Assembly (NCBI GenBank): GCA_026999335.1
Contig: JALTPW010000831.1
Location: 1-7,937, forward strand
Source: Chromatiales bacterium
Lineage (GTDB): Bacteria; Pseudomonadota; Gammaproteobacteria; SZUA-152
Length of the DNA stretch: 7,937 nucleotides
Reading direction: 5' to 3'
Both the position numbers and the translations under genes were made by a program. Shown piece after piece: positions 6,731 through 7,937 of the stretch (positions are counted from its first letter, which is position 1; each line of letters opens with the position of its first letter). The notes under the pieces were generated by a model. The model saw only the letters and a program-made list of their open reading frames with translations. It had not been told where the DNA came from and searched no databases.

Positions 6731-7591
6731 TTATGGCTCAGGCTGTGCCGTACTTGGTTCAGGGCTGGCAATATTTTCCAGTGATTCATAGACCGGTTCA
6801 GAGCGTTCTTCCAGTACCACGGTAAAACCGATGAAAATGGCCAGCAGGATGGCGCTGGCGACGGCTACCACCACCCAGAGCGGAATGAATTGACGCAAAC
6901 CGCGTTTTTGGCCGGACTGGCTTTGCCAATGTGGAGAGAGTTCGCGCGGAAATTCGCCGCGGCGTCGGCGTATATGTTCGAAGACGACGTTTCTGAGTTC
7001 TTCCCGTTTTTCCTGGCCCCTGTCCACGACGGCATAGCGCCCCTTAAAACCCAGACTGATGCAGACAAACATCAATTCCAGCAACTCCAGACTCGCATTG
7101 GGATCCTTGAGCAAGCGATCAAGGATGACAAAGAAGGTTTCGCCACCACTGGTCTCATTGTGCAGACTGCTGAGTAAGCCTTGCTGGGCCCAGGCGCTGC
7201 TGCTACCCCAGATGGTGTTCAGAACCGCTTCATCGATAAAGGCGCACAGCACATAACGACCGGTGTAGGTGACGTCATTGGCCAAACCCAGTGACCTGGC
7301 TTTGCCTTCAAAGTTTTTGATTTCTTCCATGGCCTGCCTGCGCAGGCCTTCAATATCGTGATGTGAAACCATGCTGCCCGTGCTGCTGGCCAGCTTGAGC
7401 AGGGCGGATGCCGCGCCCACCAACGGGTTGATGCCCGAACTCGTGAATGGCAGTTGTTCCGGTGCAATGTAAGACGGTGGCGGGGGAGGCGCAGGCGGAG
7501 TGGGTGCGCTGGCTGTTACGCCGCGCCCACCTGGTCGGGGGATAAATACAGTTCTGTCGCCCGGGTCGCCGGATGAGTCGTCGATAGCCAT
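6731..7591 (-). CDS. tssL: T6SS inner-membrane protein TssL (DotU family), short form
   Basis: A 286-residue DotU-family protein. The N-terminal tail (1-26) holds Asp-Arg-Thr at 12-14 followed by a Pro-Gly-Gly-Arg motif. A proline-rich linker (about 30-46) follows, then the cytoplasmic hook-shaped DotU domain from about 48 to 222. Its recognisable blocks are Asn-Pro-Leu-Val (55-58), Tyr-Val-Leu-Cys-Ala-Phe-Ile-Asp-Glu (113-121), Glu-Leu-Met-Phe-Val-Cys-Ile-Ser-Leu-Gly-Phe-Lys-Gly-Arg-Tyr (172-186). One C-terminal membrane helix lies at about 235-260, then a short periplasmic tail. No OmpA-like peptidoglycan-binding domain is attached, so this is the short type, which relies on another protein for cell-wall anchoring. 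TssL joins TssM and contacts the baseplate through TssK. Thr14 resembles a known phosphorylation site. The start follows the tssK stop by five bases. Confidence 0.96.
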   Translation of the reverse strand: MAIDDSSGDPGDRTVFIPRPGGRGVTASAPTPPAPPPPPSYIAPEQLPFTSSGINPLVGAASALLKLASSTGSMVSHHDIEGLRRQAMEEIKNFEGKARSLGLANDVTYTGRYVLCAFIDEAVLNTIWGSSSAWAQQGLLSSLHNETSGGETFFVILDRLLKDPNASLELLELMFVCISLGFKGRYAVVDRGQEKREELRNVVFEHIRRRRGEFPRELSPHWQSQSGQKRGLRQFIPLWVVVAVASAILLAIFIGFTVVLEERSEPVYESLENIASPEPSTAQPEP

Positions 7592-7596
7592 GTTTG

Positions 7597-7937
7597 TCAG
7601 GTGCTTCCTTTAATCGCCCAAAGCGCCATTTCCAGACCGGAAAACGTTCCCGATACATGCACCGCGATGGCCCCGGACTTTTCCAGTCCTTGCCAGTACT
7701 CGCTGCTTTGATCAAGTTCGAAATAGGTGTATCCGGCATGGTAGGGAATGTGGCGGGGGGCGACCGGCAGCAGGCGCAAGCTGATACCGGGCAGGCCGGA
7801 ATTGACCATCTGACGAATGTAGTCAGAGGGGCCAATTTTTACCTGGGCCGGAAACTGGGCCTGCAAGGCCTCTTGGCGCAGATTGGCTTTAACCGCCAGG
7901 ACAAACTGTGCCTGCTTGAATAGATCGGTGTCGGAAA
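7597..7937 (-). CDS. tssK: T6SS baseplate subunit TssK, C-terminal part (cut by window edge)
   Basis: The last 112 codons of tssK; the 5' part lies beyond the right edge, and no in-window codon is the true start. The readable part starts Ser-Asp-Thr-Asp-Leu-Phe, continues with Phe-Val-Leu-Ala-Val-Lys-Ala, then Val-Lys-Ile-Gly-Pro and Ile-Arg-Gln-Met-Val, and on to Leu-Pro-Gly-Ile-x-Leu and Leu-Pro-Val-Ala-Pro-Arg-x-Ile-Pro. It closes with Tyr-Phe-Glu-Leu-Asp and a Met-Ala-Leu-Trp-Ala-Ile-Lys terminus. This is the conserved C-terminal domain of TssK (VasE/ImpJ), the part known to bind the TssL-TssM membrane complex. TssK trimers link the baseplate wedges to that complex in the cytoplasm. The TGA stop lies five bases before the tssL ATG, consistent with one operon. 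Confidence 0.95.
   Translation of the reverse strand, partial: SDTDLFKQAQFVLAVKANLRQEALQAQFPAQVKIGPSDYIRQMVNSGLPGISLRLLPVAPRHIPYHAGYTYFELDQSSEYWQGLEKSGAIAVHVSGTFSGLEMALWAIKGST

Noticed and set aside
7350..7835. Minus-strand open frame of 161 codons across the tssK-tssL junction
   Set aside because: It is a shifted frame over two firmly identified genes and matches nothing recognisable.
7597..7866. A separate small gene of 89 codons starting at an internal TTG
   Set aside because: The frame is open up to the window edge and the upstream residues match TssK, so this is the end of tssK and not a gene of its own.

Overview
The window carries the 3' part of a type VI secretion system (T6SS) operon, read on the minus strand, facing an accessory T6SS-associated gene on the plus strand. 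Following transcription (right to left), the minus-strand genes are tssK (3' end only; it runs off the right edge), tssL, tssM, tagF and a PP2C-family Ser/Thr phosphatase of the PppA/Stp1 type. The genes are tightly packed: 5 nt between tssK and tssL, 63 nt between tssL and tssM, a 1-nt stop/start overlap at tssM-tagF and a 4-nt ATGA overlap at tagF-pppA. This reads as one transcription unit whose promoter lies outside the window.

The products fit together. TssK is the baseplate adaptor that docks on the membrane complex. TssL and TssM are the inner-membrane core of that complex. TagF and PppA are the negative, post-translational arm that keeps the machine off. The order tssK-tssL-tssM-tagF-pppA matches the Pseudomonas aeruginosa H1-T6SS locus, where the kinase gene ppkA comes next. 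Here no kinase follows. TssL has a short N-terminal Asp-Arg-Thr motif with Thr at residue 14, which resembles the phospho-threonine switch described for Agrobacterium TssL. The locus therefore looks wired for threonine-phosphorylation control, with the kinase and FHA partner presumably encoded outside the window.

The plus-strand gene at 10-1257 belongs to the HEAT-repeat-like TIGR02270 family, which is often encoded in T6SS clusters and has no firmly assigned function. It converges on pppA across about 420 bp of non-coding DNA (1258-1677). That gap holds a small hairpin and two long imperfect inverted repeats (1336-1448 and about 1503-1632), which begin with nearly the same 12 bases and look like dispersed intergenic palindromic repeats.

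The source is probably a gammaproteobacterium, or a related proteobacterium, of moderate to slightly high GC. This rests on the T6SS architecture, the protein similarity recalled from known families and the style of the intergenic palindromes; the sequence does not fix the genus. I see no RNA genes, CRISPR array, transposase, VgrG, PAAR or effector gene. The system is a recognisable T6SS, and the points worth a second look are regulatory wiring and repeats, not a new machine.
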